Source: Bacteroidota bacterium (GTDB taxonomy: Bacteria; Bacteroidota; Ignavibacteria; UBA10030; UBA8401). Taken from it: a stretch of DNA of 64,000 bases. Location of the stretch: contig JAJYOK010000012.1 in NCBI GenBank assembly GCA_021796215.1, forward strand, positions 1-64,000. Direction: 5' to 3'. Within the stretch, counting starts at the first letter, position 1. Every line of letters begins with the position of its first letter. The position numbers and the translations under genes are program-made. The notes below the pieces were generated by a model, which did not search any database, was not told the DNA's origin, and saw only the letters and a program-made list of their open reading frames with translations. Positions 52,025 to 60,599 of this stretch are shown one piece after another.

Positions 52025-52513
52025 TTAAACATTACTGATCAACTTTTTATCAGCATCAAGCATTGGGGCAAGGCTAAAGCGTGTAATATCAGCAAGGTTC
52101 AATTTGTCCATGATATCCACCATCTCGCCATACTTGCCTTTGCGATCAACTTTGATAAGAGTAATCAATTTCGGATTTGCACGATTTTTTTCCGCAAGCG
52201 TCTTGCCTAAGTCAGCCAGTGCTATCTTTTGCGGTTTGTCCGTTCCGATGTTCCAATAAATCGTGCCGTCTTCTGCAACCCGCAGCGTCAGCAAATTCGA
52301 TTCCGCCACCTCTACTGAAGCATCACTCGGCGGCAAATTGATTTCCATTGTCTGAGGTTTGCTAAATTGTGTTGTCAACATAAAAAATGTCAGCAACAGA
52401 AACGCGACATCAACCATCGGCGTCATGTCTATGCGAACGCCTACACGGCGCTTCTTGTGTTTCTTGCCGTGCTTTGCTTTGCCTCGCGACTGTTGTACAT
52501 CTACTTCTGCCAT
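52025..52513 (-). CDS. exbD: ExbD/TolR-family biopolymer transport protein (second copy)
   Basis: The 162 residues have a basic N terminus (KAKHGKKHKKRRVGVRI), one membrane segment with the proton-path Asp (DMTPMVDVAFLLLTFFMLTT) and a periplasmic domain (MEINLPPSDASVEV onwards). It pairs with ExbB as part of the TonB motor. It follows the first exbD after 12 bases, and the two copies share a near-identical membrane segment, pointing to tandem duplication. Confidence 0.94.
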   Translation of the reverse strand: MAEVDVQQSRGKAKHGKKHKKRRVGVRIDMTPMVDVAFLLLTFFMLTTQFSKPQTMEINLPPSDASVEVAESNLLTLRVAEDGTIYWNIGTDKPQKIALADLGKTLAEKNRANPKLITLIKVDRKGKYGEMVDIMDKLNLADITRFSLAPMLDADKKLISNV

Positions 52514-52525
52514 AGGATAAATTCC

Positions 52526-52996
52526 TTATTTATTATCCCTGCTTAAATCTGTAACAAGATTGAAGCGGGTAATGTTCACCTTTTGAAGGACATTCATTAC
52601 ATCTTCGATGACGCCATACTCGCCGTCTTTGTCCGCTTTAATCACAGTACGCAATTTTGGATTGTTAATGCGGGCCTGGACCAACAGATTCGACAAATCT
52701 GTGAGATTAACTTCCCTGGCCTGTTTGAATTTATATTCTGCTCCAAACAGTTTCTCACGGAGAACAGGTGAATCAAGTCCGAGAAAAATTCTCCCATCTT
52801 TACTTACAGTAATAATCATCACATCAGATTCCGGCATCTTGAATGCCGAATGCGAATCGGGAAGAGCTATTTCAACCGTTTCCGGCGGCTTGAACGACGT
52901 CGTCAACATGAAGAACGTAAGCAACAGAAACGCGACGTCCACCATAGGAGTCATATCGAGCTTTACGCCGACTCTCCGCTTTTTGATTTTTGGCAT
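52526..52996 (-). CDS. exbD: ExbD/TolR-family biopolymer transport protein (first copy)
   Basis: The 156 residues mirror the neighbouring copy: KKRRVGVKLDMTPMVDVAFLLLTFFMLTTSF, then a periplasmic domain with VEIALPDSHSAFKMPESDVM. The periplasmic parts have diverged more than the membrane segment, so the two may form a heterodimer inside one ExbB pentamer. It follows exbB after 18 bases. Confidence 0.94.
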   Translation of the reverse strand: MPKIKKRRVGVKLDMTPMVDVAFLLLTFFMLTTSFKPPETVEIALPDSHSAFKMPESDVMIITVSKDGRIFLGLDSPVLREKLFGAEYKFKQAREVNLTDLSNLLVQARINNPKLRTVIKADKDGEYGVIEDVMNVLQKVNITRFNLVTDLSRDNK

Positions 52997-53014
52997 ACCG
53001 CGATACTCGCTTTC

Positions 53015-53746
53015 TTACGATTTCTTTTCATGTTGAGTTTGGAGAAGCTGCATCACATTGTAGCTCGCCTCATCAATCATGTAAGTCAAATTATCAATTT
53101 TCGTTACGAAGAAGTTGTATGCAACAATTGCGCTGATAGCCGCAAATAGTCCGCCGGCGGTATTGATCAAGGCTTCCGAGATACCGACTGATAATTGAAG
53201 AGCATCTACGGCGCCTGCATGAGAAAGAGCGGTGAACGCGCGGATCATTCCGATAACCGTTCCGAGCAAACCGACCATTGTTGAGATTGATGCAATGGTT
53301 GAAATTGCAACAAGATTTTTTTCAAGAATCGGCATTTCAAGCATGGTCGCCTCTTCGATCACACGTTGAACTTCCGTCATCTGATCTTTTCTGTCCATAT
53401 CTTTATCTTTGGAAATAAACCGAAAGCGGTCAAGTCCGGTACGCACAATGTTCGCCAAAGAACCGCGCTGCTGATCGCACGCTGCAATTGCGGCATCAAC
53501 ATTGCCTTCTGAAAGATGTTTCTCAACGGAAGCGACGAACTTCGACAGCGGTGCTTTTCCCTGGGCTTTTTTGATAGAAAGGATACGTTCAACAATGAAC
53601 GTGATGACCATGATGGACAGCGTGAGCAACAAGATAACCAGCGGACCTCCCTCACGGATAAAATCTGGCAACAGGTAAAAATAGATGCCAAATGAGAGCG
53701 CTAATGCGACAATCAAAAGAACAGTGATGAACGTTCCCTGTTTCAT
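53015..53746 (-). CDS. exbB: ExbB/MotA/TolQ-family proton channel protein
   Basis: The 243 residues have an N-terminal membrane segment (FITVLLIVALALSFGIYFYLL), a second one (VILLLTLSIMVITFIVERIL), a cytoplasmic loop (about residues 60-140) and two C-terminal segments. These include STIASISTMVGLLGTVIGMIRAF and SVGISEALINTAGGLFAAISAIVAYNFF, the conserved MotA_ExbB channel parts. It forms the stator that powers TonB. It lies 57 bases after the STAS gene. Confidence 0.94.
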   Translation of the reverse strand: MKQGTFITVLLIVALALSFGIYFYLLPDFIREGGPLVILLLTLSIMVITFIVERILSIKKAQGKAPLSKFVASVEKHLSEGNVDAAIAACDQQRGSLANIVRTGLDRFRFISKDKDMDRKDQMTEVQRVIEEATMLEMPILEKNLVAISTIASISTMVGLLGTVIGMIRAFTALSHAGAVDALQLSVGISEALINTAGGLFAAISAIVAYNFFVTKIDNLTYMIDEASYNVMQLLQTQHEKKS

Positions 53747-53803
53747 AAAGAGGACTCCTTGTAAATAAAATAAGTAGATTAACTAATAGTTATTTTTCTT
53801 TGT

Positions 53804-54148
53804 TTAAGAGAAACTTGCTACCGCCTCCATGCGGTCACCTTCAATCTGGAAAATCATTGAAAGCTTTGTTACGATAAAAATATTGTTGATGCTTTTGTTC
53901 ACATTGCACAAGATAACTTTTCCGCCGCGATTCGCGTACGACGTATGCGCCGATACCAACACACCGATGGCGGTGGAATTCATATAGGTAACTTTTCCGA
54001 GGTCAACAATAAGCTTTTTGTTTTCCTTTTTCAGAAGATCATTAACAGCCTCGCGAAGCTCGTCCGTTTCGTCGCCGCCGACAAGCGAACCTTTAGGTTC
54101 AAGGATCGCAACTTTACCTTCGTTCAGAAGAGTAATTTTGAGTTTCAT
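53804..54148 (-). CDS. STAS-domain anti-sigma factor antagonist-like protein
   Basis: The 114 residues form a single STAS domain: KITLLNEGKVAILEPKGSLVGGDETDELREAV, LIVDLGKVTYMNSTAIGVLVSAHTSY with the phosphorylatable Ser in the MNSTAIG loop, and VILCNVNKSINNIF. SpoIIAA-type members switch partner binding by Ser phosphorylation by an anti-sigma kinase. No such kinase is nearby. AAAGGA precedes the ATG. Leading the ExbB-TonB cluster is unusual for a STAS protein and could link it to a signalling state, although the 57-base gap leaves room for a separate unit. Confidence 0.9.
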   Translation of the reverse strand: MKLKITLLNEGKVAILEPKGSLVGGDETDELREAVNDLLKKENKKLIVDLGKVTYMNSTAIGVLVSAHTSYANRGGKVILCNVNKSINNIFIVTKLSMIFQIEGDRMEAVASFS

Positions 54149-54500
54149 ACACTAGTCCTTTTTGTGAATGCAAACTTAGAACATGGTTTGCAGATTTTCT
54201 ATTTCTCGCTGCCGTTAAAACTATGGAACGCCTCTGCGATGGACCGCAATCAACATAAAAACCGATTCAACACATCGCTGATGTCAAGTTCCCTGCGAGG
54301 CAGCAGGAGTGATGACGAACTTCACAACTACTTTCGTGCAACGGATTTAACGCTCCGCTCTCCTTTTCAATATCCGTAAGATAAAGAGATAGTTTTCAAG
54401 TTGCAATAAGAAATTTTGATTTTTTTGGGCAACCACTCTCACAAACGTTTCCAAAAAATTCAATGAAAGGCAGAAAAGTAATGACCGGATTCTGCCAATC
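54149..54500. promoter_or_regulatory. 352-bp intergenic region with a possible promoter of the STAS-ExbB-TonB cluster
   Basis: On the minus strand, TTGCAA (54401-54406) and TATCTT (54378-54383) are 17 bp apart; this would give a leader of about 220 bases. A perfect TTGACA occurs nearer the gene (about 54286) without a matching -10. I see no gene in the region. Confidence 0.4.
54469..54496 (-). terminator. Possible terminator after the pseudo-caspase gene
   Basis: GGCAGAA (54469-54475) pairs with TTCTGCC (54490-54496), followed on the minus strand by TTTCATTGAATTTTTT. It starts five bases past the stop. Confidence 0.5.
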
Positions 54501-56516
54501 TCAAAAGATTTCATCACTTGAGAAATGAATGGAAAGTTTTAAACTCACAGCAGCTTCTTTGCCGCTAAACCCAACATGAAGCGCCGTTTGTTTTTCCTGC
54601 GCAAGATAGGTTGCTTGCGGGCTATTCGCAACCACATCATACAGATTGTACAAATACAGAACTCCCGCAACTCCTGCAGCAACGTATTGATAATTCTGAT
54701 AATTCGTTTTCTTTTTGCTCGCATCTGACATTTTACTTAGATACAGCGCAGCATCGTTTGCTGTTTGCGCTGCAAGGTATTGTGTGTAGCTGCTGTTGTA
54801 GTCGGATACTGCTTGCTGATACATCATTTGAAATCCCACCGCCGCACCTGCAGTTGCGAGAAAGCCGAGTGAAAGAAAAATTCCTCGCCGCCCGCTATAT
54901 GATTGTCCCCATCCCGGGAAAAAAACTGAACGCACAATTGCTCCTGCATGAGTCGGGCGTTCCATCGGATGAACAATTTTAACGAACTGCGTATCGGCAA
55001 CAGTAAACAACTGCGTGTACGGTTCATAACCTGGACCGGAAATACGCAGCTCATACGTTCCCGCCAGAATGGGCTGGCGGATGATGTTTCCTTTTCCAAT
55101 TTCAGTTCCGTCTATTTCAACTGAAGCATCGGAGCTTGTCAACACTGTCAGTGCGCCGCTGCGCGAACGATAATTCAAATTCACGATATACTGTTCCGGT
55201 TTCTCAACTGTAATTGTAGAAGAATCGGGATAATAATCATCAAGATAACCTGAAACCGTGTGCTCACCAAGGGCGACATCCTGCATCAGCAGCGATTCAT
55301 CCGGAAGTCCGATCAACGTTCCATCCATATACACTCTGGAGTTCGGCTGATTAACTTTGATAAGAATATCCGGCGTTGGAATTCTTTCGAGCTGCGCAGC
55401 AGCGTGAATGATCAATCTGCCGTTCGTGAAAATATGTTCTGTCAAACCGTAAAATCCCTTCCGTTGAATCCGAAGTTCATGCGTTCCAAGCACCGGCGGC
55501 GGAACAGAAATTCCCTGCGACGAGTTTTGAACGAGTGTTCGGTCAATCAATATCTCGGCATCGCGCGGAAGCACATCAAGAAAAAGTTTCGATGCGCTGT
55601 CATTCTGCGGACGGATAAAAATAAAATCGCCGCCGTTATCACTCAGGTAACCGAACTGGGGATGAAGCGTACGATTCGATGTCATTGTTACTCTGTCGGA
55701 AACTGCCGCAGCAAATTCCGTCCCAGAAATTATTCCGTCGTTGTCGGTATCAGTCGTTTCTGTTGAAAGCGCATCAATCACGCTTTCCGTGAACAAACTT
55801 ACTTTTGTTTTCTGATCGTCAAGCGATTCTTCAATGCGGTCGCCTGCTGAGAGCAATTCCGTGGCGGAAGATTGAATAATGCGTGCAACACCTTGGCGCT
55901 TCGGCGGAATGCCGCTGTAACGACGCAGCACAGGAAGCCCGCCGACGGTAAAATCAAGCAGCACAAGTGCGTGTTTCATTCCGGTCTTGTTGACCATGTT
56001 CTTCAGAATTTCAAGCGGAACGCACGTAACCGCTGTTGTTTCGGGTGTAGCAATTCGTCCATCATACGGGACAAAAAAACCAAGCTCGTTTTGTGTGTTA
56101 ATATTCAGTGTTGTGCCCCGGCCCGACAGAAAAACAAGAAGGCGGTCATGCGGATCACCGTTGGCGTTCATTTGAAGTTTTTTCAACGCTTCAAAAATAA
56201 CAGACTGGGTCGCTGAAGAATTAAAAAGCGTAATAATATTTTCCTGACGAAAACCTTCATGTGAGATAAGAAATTGCTCCAGCGCCTTGCCAGAAGCGAC
56301 CGACGAAGAGCGCGGTGTGGTTTGCCGATAGTCATCAATTGCGACGATAAGCGCCCAACTCCGATCGTAGGCGCGATAGGATTCATAGGAAACTTTACCG
56401 GGGAAGTAGGTGCTTGCCGAATATTTCGTTTGCCCGAATACAAATCCCGTTGGAGAAATTTCAAAAAAGAAAAGAAGAAAAACGAAAAGTGAAACCGACC
56501 TTGTCAACTGACGCAT
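54501..56516 (-). CDS. Caspase-fold pseudoenzyme with PEGA domains and membrane C terminus
   Basis: The 671 residues start with a signal or anchor (SVSLFVFLLFFFEISPTGFVFG). A peptidase C14-like domain follows (about 40-320), but both catalytic positions are lost: the SGHG histidine is Arg (FLSGRGTT, about residue 133) and the DACxSG cysteine is Thr (LLDFTVGG, about 190). A DTDNDGIISGTEF calcium-loop-like motif lies near 270. Three PEGA beta-sandwich repeats (about 325-550) and a DUF5683-like membrane end (SVFFPGWGQSYSGRRGIFLSLGF) complete it. ATG 56516 has GGAG five bases upstream. Confidence 0.83.
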   Translation of the reverse strand: MRQLTRSVSLFVFLLFFFEISPTGFVFGQTKYSASTYFPGKVSYESYRAYDRSWALIVAIDDYRQTTPRSSSVASGKALEQFLISHEGFRQENIITLFNSSATQSVIFEALKKLQMNANGDPHDRLLVFLSGRGTTLNINTQNELGFFVPYDGRIATPETTAVTCVPLEILKNMVNKTGMKHALVLLDFTVGGLPVLRRYSGIPPKRQGVARIIQSSATELLSAGDRIEESLDDQKTKVSLFTESVIDALSTETTDTDNDGIISGTEFAAAVSDRVTMTSNRTLHPQFGYLSDNGGDFIFIRPQNDSASKLFLDVLPRDAEILIDRTLVQNSSQGISVPPPVLGTHELRIQRKGFYGLTEHIFTNGRLIIHAAAQLERIPTPDILIKVNQPNSRVYMDGTLIGLPDESLLMQDVALGEHTVSGYLDDYYPDSSTITVEKPEQYIVNLNYRSRSGALTVLTSSDASVEIDGTEIGKGNIIRQPILAGTYELRISGPGYEPYTQLFTVADTQFVKIVHPMERPTHAGAIVRSVFFPGWGQSYSGRRGIFLSLGFLATAGAAVGFQMMYQQAVSDYNSSYTQYLAAQTANDAALYLSKMSDASKKKTNYQNYQYVAAGVAGVLYLYNLYDVVANSPQATYLAQEKQTALHVGFSGKEAAVSLKLSIHFSSDEIF

Positions 56517-56562
56517 GTACACTCCGTAATGGAAGATCAGCTTTGCTTCGAATCGGATATTA

Positions 56563-57084
56563 TCATTGAGGTTTTCTGAGCATGGCTGCCAAATCTTTTT
56601 CAATACTTTCATCAGCGCGCTCAACGATGCGTCCGATTTCTTTGCCATGAAGCGTGAAAATAAACGTAGGGACATTGGTAATATCAAAACGGTCTGTCAT
56701 GCCATCAGCGCTGTGTTTTGTGCGATCCACACCGTAAAGCGTGATCAGAGAATCAGGGATACCCGCCTCGTTTGCGACTTTGAAAAAACGCGGCAGTTCA
56801 TGTTTCGTGTCGGGACACCACGTGCCGCAAAAAACCAAAACATGAAGTTCGGGTGCGCTTGAATGAAGAATTGCAAGCGCGGAAGAATCCGGCCGATAGT
56901 TACGATATCCGGAAACGTACCACGGAAACACACGATCATTTTCAAGAAGTGACTTCGGAAACTCGCCCGTGATAATTTCTGTGCCATCAGTGTCTTTCTC
57001 AACAACATAACGCGATGATTCTGAACAGCCGACAAAAAACAATGCGAACACAAATGCTGCAAGTATGCTGCTTGCCCTATTCAT
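56563..57084 (-). CDS. Thioredoxin-like lipoprotein with a single active-site cysteine
   Basis: The 173 residues begin with a lipoprotein signal (LAAFVFALFFVGC, Cys20). The thioredoxin-fold domain has FCGTWCPDTKHELPRF, where the usual CxxC reads CPDT; Cys90 remains and the resolving position is Thr, while Cys86 lies four residues earlier. The cis-Pro loop (ITNVPTFIF) is intact. This resembles the SWCxDT-type thioredoxin-like family of Bacteroidota. Its start overlaps the end of nadK by eight bases. Confidence 0.86.
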   Translation of the reverse strand: MNRASSILAAFVFALFFVGCSESSRYVVEKDTDGTEIITGEFPKSLLENDRVFPWYVSGYRNYRPDSSALAILHSSAPELHVLVFCGTWCPDTKHELPRFFKVANEAGIPDSLITLYGVDRTKHSADGMTDRFDITNVPTFIFTLHGKEIGRIVERADESIEKDLAAMLRKPQ

Positions 57085-57967
57085 CTTTTGATACCCGAAT
57101 ATCTTTTCCCCACATCAGCTTCATGCGAAGCGTATCGTAATAACTTTTGTCTTTGCGTTTCACAAGCTTCACAGTAAAATCTGCTTTTTGAATGATGAAG
57201 CTTACCGGCGGCTTAAATGTCTTTTCCTCCTGTCCGTCGGCAGTGACGCGCGTTTCCGGAATTTCGGCTTCTATCTTCACTCGAATCACGCTCGAATCGG
57301 GAACAATAACCGAACGCGCAGTCAATGTATGCGGGCAAATCGGACTGATGGTAAGCGCATCGGTTGCCGGAACAACAATAGGACCGCCGGCAGCGAGTGA
57401 ATATCCGGTTGTTCCGGTCGGCGTAGCGACAATAATTCCGTCGCCGGTATAGGTAACGAGATAATCATTGTTGACGTAGGTTTCTACATCAATGACGCGT
57501 GACGAACTTGATTTATCAATAACAATATCGTTCACGCCGTACAACTGAATGTCGTGATCTTCCGCTGTGGCTTTAACGACCATTCTGTCTTCGATCACGT
57601 GCTGGTTGTTCAGAATGTCGTCAACAAATGCTTCGATTTCGTCTACCGAAAGTTCGGCAAGAAAACCGAGCTTCCCCAAATTCACGCCGAGAATCGGTAC
57701 CGCTGAACGTCCAACCATTCTTGCCGCGGAAAGAATCGTTCCATCTCCGCCGAAAGCAACGATGATATCGCTTTGCTGGATCAACTCTTCAATCTCAGCA
57801 GTTTCTTTCTTTGTAATGAGACGCTTCCCAACTTGCTTGTTCACCAGCTTCGCGAGTTCGTCGTGAACAATAAATTCCACGGGGCGCTTGTCGCCGGTTG
57901 CGAGCAAGGTTGTTACTGCATCGGGAAGCAAATTTTTTTCTAGATTGCCAACAATACCAAATTTCAT
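57077..57967 (-). CDS. nadK: NAD kinase
   Basis: Phosphorylates NAD to NADP. The 296 residues contain the GGDGT motif (IVAFGGDGTILSAARM), the NxGxLGFL motif (GVNLGKLGFLAELS), the ND motif region (YGVNDIVIDKSSSSRVIDVE) and a C-terminal GTTGYSLAAGGPIV substrate site. The length is standard. Its ATG overlaps the DUF1844 stop by four bases, and it is followed directly by the thioredoxin-like gene. Confidence 0.95.
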   Translation of the reverse strand: MKFGIVGNLEKNLLPDAVTTLLATGDKRPVEFIVHDELAKLVNKQVGKRLITKKETAEIEELIQQSDIIVAFGGDGTILSAARMVGRSAVPILGVNLGKLGFLAELSVDEIEAFVDDILNNQHVIEDRMVVKATAEDHDIQLYGVNDIVIDKSSSSRVIDVETYVNNDYLVTYTGDGIIVATPTGTTGYSLAAGGPIVVPATDALTISPICPHTLTARSVIVPDSSVIRVKIEAEIPETRVTADGQEEKTFKPPVSFIIQKADFTVKLVKRKDKSYYDTLRMKLMWGKDIRVSKDE

Positions 57968-58296
57968 TGTGCCGCCTCGTGAGTTTGGGCTCCAGGCTTA
58001 TCAGCTTTCGGCTGAGCTGTGGAAGCGCCGGTATCTTTCTTTTGTTCATCAACGAAATTCAATTTCAATTCCTGCAAGACCGTGGAAAGAAATTTCTCTT
58101 CGTCCGGTGAAAGATTGCCGCGGCATTTTTCTTTCAACATATCCAAAATATCAATGGAAAGTTCTGCCTGCTGCATATCACGTTCAATTTTGTCGCTCAC
58201 CGGATTTTTAAGTTTGCCCATCTGCTGAAGCGCGGCGCCATGAAACATGGACACCACCTGCACGAAAAGCATTTCGTTTTTTTCTTTGTCTGTCAT
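57964..58296 (-). CDS. DUF1844-family protein
   Basis: The 110 residues match DUF1844: LFVQVVSMFHGAALQQMGKLKNP followed by a helical segment (DMQQAELSIDILDMLKEKCRGNLSPDEEKFLSTVLQELKLNFVDE). The charged C-terminal tail is variable. Function is unknown in this widespread family. ATG 58296 is preferred, nine bases after AAAGG, over a TTG 9 bases upstream. It overlaps nadK by four bases. Confidence 0.88.
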   Translation of the reverse strand: MTDKEKNEMLFVQVVSMFHGAALQQMGKLKNPVSDKIERDMQQAELSIDILDMLKEKCRGNLSPDEEKFLSTVLQELKLNFVDEQKKDTGASTAQPKADKPGAQTHEAAQ

Positions 58297-58314
58297 CTTC
58301 AACAACCTTTCTCA

Positions 58315-58629
58315 TTAGGTGCAAGAAAAAGCTGTGTCTCTGTGTATCCATAGAATGTACCGCTCATCAGCCAAAAAAAATCCACCCAATCGCGGATCAT
58401 CAAGAATGGCATTAACAAGAGCGGCAATAACAATAATCCCTGCAATAACAAAAAACGCGATCCCGATATCATCGCGTTTCATTAAGTAATGTTGTGTTGC
58501 AATGGTACGAAAGAGAAGAATAAAAATCAACAAAAGAACGGCGAGTGTTTGGAAGCCGCTGTCAAGCACTGATGCGAAAAGAGCGTATTTGATGTTGCTT
58601 GAAACGAAATATGAATTACGACTCTTCAC
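58315..58629 (-). CDS. Small two-TM protein downstream of the glycosyltransferase
   Basis: The product of about 104 residues has two hydrophobic segments (LAVLLLIFILLFRTIA and IGIAFFVIAGIIVIAALVNAIL) and a charged C-terminal part ending in Cys-Thr. I do not recognise it. The start is uncertain: GTG 58629 overlaps the glycosyltransferase stop by 14 bases and has GGAA upstream, while the open frame reaches 58674. Hydrophobic composition and fit between neighbours make it more likely real than not. Confidence 0.55.
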   Translation of the reverse strand: MKSRNSYFVSSNIKYALFASVLDSGFQTLAVLLLIFILLFRTIATQHYLMKRDDIGIAFFVIAGIIVIAALVNAILDDPRLGGFFLADERYILWIHRDTAFSCT

Positions 58630-59398
58630 GTGTATTCCATGCTTCCCAAATTTTAGCATACTTTGTGAACACATACGCGGAAGAAAGAATGGCTAACAAC
58701 AATCCATGTGTCCCGTCAAGAAAGCCGAACCGGAGAATATACATTTTGAAGAAAAGCCACGGCGGCCTGACAATGAGATCAATGAGCCGGGAGCGTTTTT
58801 TTCTTTGAAACGCATCACCTGCTGCCAATGTTGTGTAGCGATTGAATTTTTCAAAGTAGTGAAAAAGATTTGGGTCGGTAAAGTGCAGAAGATCATGATG
58901 AAGCGTTCCAACCGTTCCATCAACTTCCAACCCTTCGTGTACCGGCGCTGTCGAAAATTTCGCACTGTGTTTATTGAACAGCCGAAGCACCCTTCCCGGA
59001 TACCAGCCGGAATGACGAATCCACTTTCCTAAAAAATATGCGCGGCGCGCCACTGCAAAAGCTGCGTGTGAAGGATTCATCGAAACCACATTTTGAATTT
59101 CTCCCGCAAGTTCAGGCAGCACGCGTTCATCGGCATCGAGCCAGAGAATCCACTCATGCTTTGCCTGCGCCACGCCGAATGTTTTCGCTTCGGCAAAACC
59201 GCTCCACGGCTGTACAAATACTTTCGCCGTGAACTTCTTTGCAGAAGTAACCGTCGCATCTTCGCTTTCCGCATCAACAACAACTATATCATTGCACCAT
59301 GCAACGCTCTGCAAACACTCAGAAATATTTCCCTCTTCATTCTTTGTGATAACTACAACCGAAATGGGACATGACGCCGGTGGCGGCAACTGAGTCAT
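58616..59398 (-). CDS. Family 2 glycosyltransferase, WaaE/KdtX-like
   Basis: The 260 residues have a GT-A domain with ISVVVITKNEEGNISECLQSV, IVVVDAESEDAT and the DXD motif WLDADERV. It continues with the GWYPGRVLRLFNK and PVHEGLEVDG segments typical of WaaE-like enzymes that add a heptose or glucose to the LPS core. A paralogue with the same plan lies at 62464-63273. Its ATG overlaps the stop of the ligase-like gene by four bases. Confidence 0.92.
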   Translation of the reverse strand: MTQLPPPASCPISVVVITKNEEGNISECLQSVAWCNDIVVVDAESEDATVTSAKKFTAKVFVQPWSGFAEAKTFGVAQAKHEWILWLDADERVLPELAGEIQNVVSMNPSHAAFAVARRAYFLGKWIRHSGWYPGRVLRLFNKHSAKFSTAPVHEGLEVDGTVGTLHHDLLHFTDPNLFHYFEKFNRYTTLAAGDAFQRKKRSRLIDLIVRPPWLFFKMYILRFGFLDGTHGLLLAILSSAYVFTKYAKIWEAWNTREES

Positions 59399-60594
59399 GA
59401 AATTTCCTTTACAGAAATTCGCTCAACCCGAAGGGTCTTTTGGACTGCAAGGGTCAAACCAACTGTGAACCAAAGGAACACCATAATTTCATGGTCGCCG
59501 AAATTCCATTCGAACATTCCATTCACGAGAAAGCCGCACAATGCGGCGAACGCACCGAGCGCAACAGAACTTCCCAGCCAATCAGATGAGAAATGACGAA
59601 AGACGCTGAGTTCAACTGCACCAATTTTCACAAACATTGCCATTACAATTAAAAATCCGACACTGCCAAGAGTTACGAGCAGCATGATGTAATCATTATG
59701 AAGATGTCCGCCGGTTTCGACGTCATCGGGAGATTTGTATTCCATATAAATTTTATGCATGTCGGAATCGCCGACGCCGAGAATCGGATGGTCAGCAAAA
59801 ATTTTCATTCCGGTTGACCACATGTGCAGGCGTCCGATGTTCGTCGGATGGTACGGGTTAACAATGCTTTTTGCGCGATCAATTTGATTTGCCGGTGCAA
59901 AGAGAAAAAAGAGCACAACAATGCCGATCTCTGCAAGCATCAGCAAACGGTTTTTCAACATACTGATGATAAAAACGCCGAAGAGAAATCCCAGCCATGA
60001 ACTGCGCGTATCGGTCAACAGCAGCGCAAAAAATATCGGAAGAAGAAAAAGAGCAATCCATATTTTTATTTTCTTCGGCACACCGCTGTGAAGCAAAAAC
60101 GGTATGCTGAGAAGGCAGACGATCATTTTCAATCCGCCTGTCGTCATATAGATTTGGAAAACGTACAACCGCGCTTCATGGCTCGTGAAATAGTAACCTA
60201 TCTCCCCGAGAGAAAGAATTGCAATCACCGCAAAGAGCAGCCAGAGACTTCGTTCAATTTTTTTCCTCGAAACGAATGAAAGAAGCACGATGTACACAAT
60301 CGAAATCAAAAGAAGCCGCTTGGTGTTGTATAGCGCTTGTGCAGGATAAACAGCAGTTGCCGTAGTAATAAATTCGATGGCAATGTAAGCGAGAAAAAAA
60401 TAATCAAGCGCTGTTCCTGAAAGAAGCCATCGCCGCCCGATGAGAGACCATGCAAGCAGAAGGAGAAGCATCGCGCCGAAGATCACGGAAGCGGCTGCAA
60501 TTGAAATCGAAATGGTGTACAACTCCGCCAGCATCAGCACATACAGAATTGCCGGGATTTTTTTTGTTCGCTGTTCTGCTAAAAATTCAGACAT
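59395..60594 (-). CDS. O-antigen ligase family protein (WaaL/Wzy type)
   Basis: The 399-residue polytopic membrane protein has about ten segments and a large periplasmic loop near residues 235-305 (SIVNPYHPTNIGRLHMWSTGMKIFADHPILGVGDSDMHKIY...GGHLHNDYIMLLVTLG). The Arg and the HNDYI His are the usual Wzy_C family hallmarks. It would join O-antigen to lipid A core or polymerise it. ATG 60594 is given; a TTG at 60603 overlapping the MsbA stop is equally possible because neither has a clear ribosome binding site. Confidence 0.88.
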   Translation of the reverse strand: MSEFLAEQRTKKIPAILYVLMLAELYTISISIAAASVIFGAMLLLLLAWSLIGRRWLLSGTALDYFFLAYIAIEFITTATAVYPAQALYNTKRLLLISIVYIVLLSFVSRKKIERSLWLLFAVIAILSLGEIGYYFTSHEARLYVFQIYMTTGGLKMIVCLLSIPFLLHSGVPKKIKIWIALFLLPIFFALLLTDTRSSWLGFLFGVFIISMLKNRLLMLAEIGIVVLFFLFAPANQIDRAKSIVNPYHPTNIGRLHMWSTGMKIFADHPILGVGDSDMHKIYMEYKSPDDVETGGHLHNDYIMLLVTLGSVGFLIVMAMFVKIGAVELSVFRHFSSDWLGSSVALGAFAALCGFLVNGMFEWNFGDHEIMVFLWFTVGLTLAVQKTLRVERISVKEIS

Positions 60595-60599
60595 GAACG

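Noticed and set aside
54200-54406. A Bacteroidia-type promoter (TTG, then TANNTTTG) before the STAS gene
   Set aside because: A TAAGTTTG occurs close to the start codon, but no TTG lies at the needed distance upstream.
56517-56687. Longer start for the pseudo-caspase gene
   Set aside because: The extension overlaps the end of the thioredoxin-like gene in another frame and would bury the signal peptide; GGAG before ATG 56516 is a better start.
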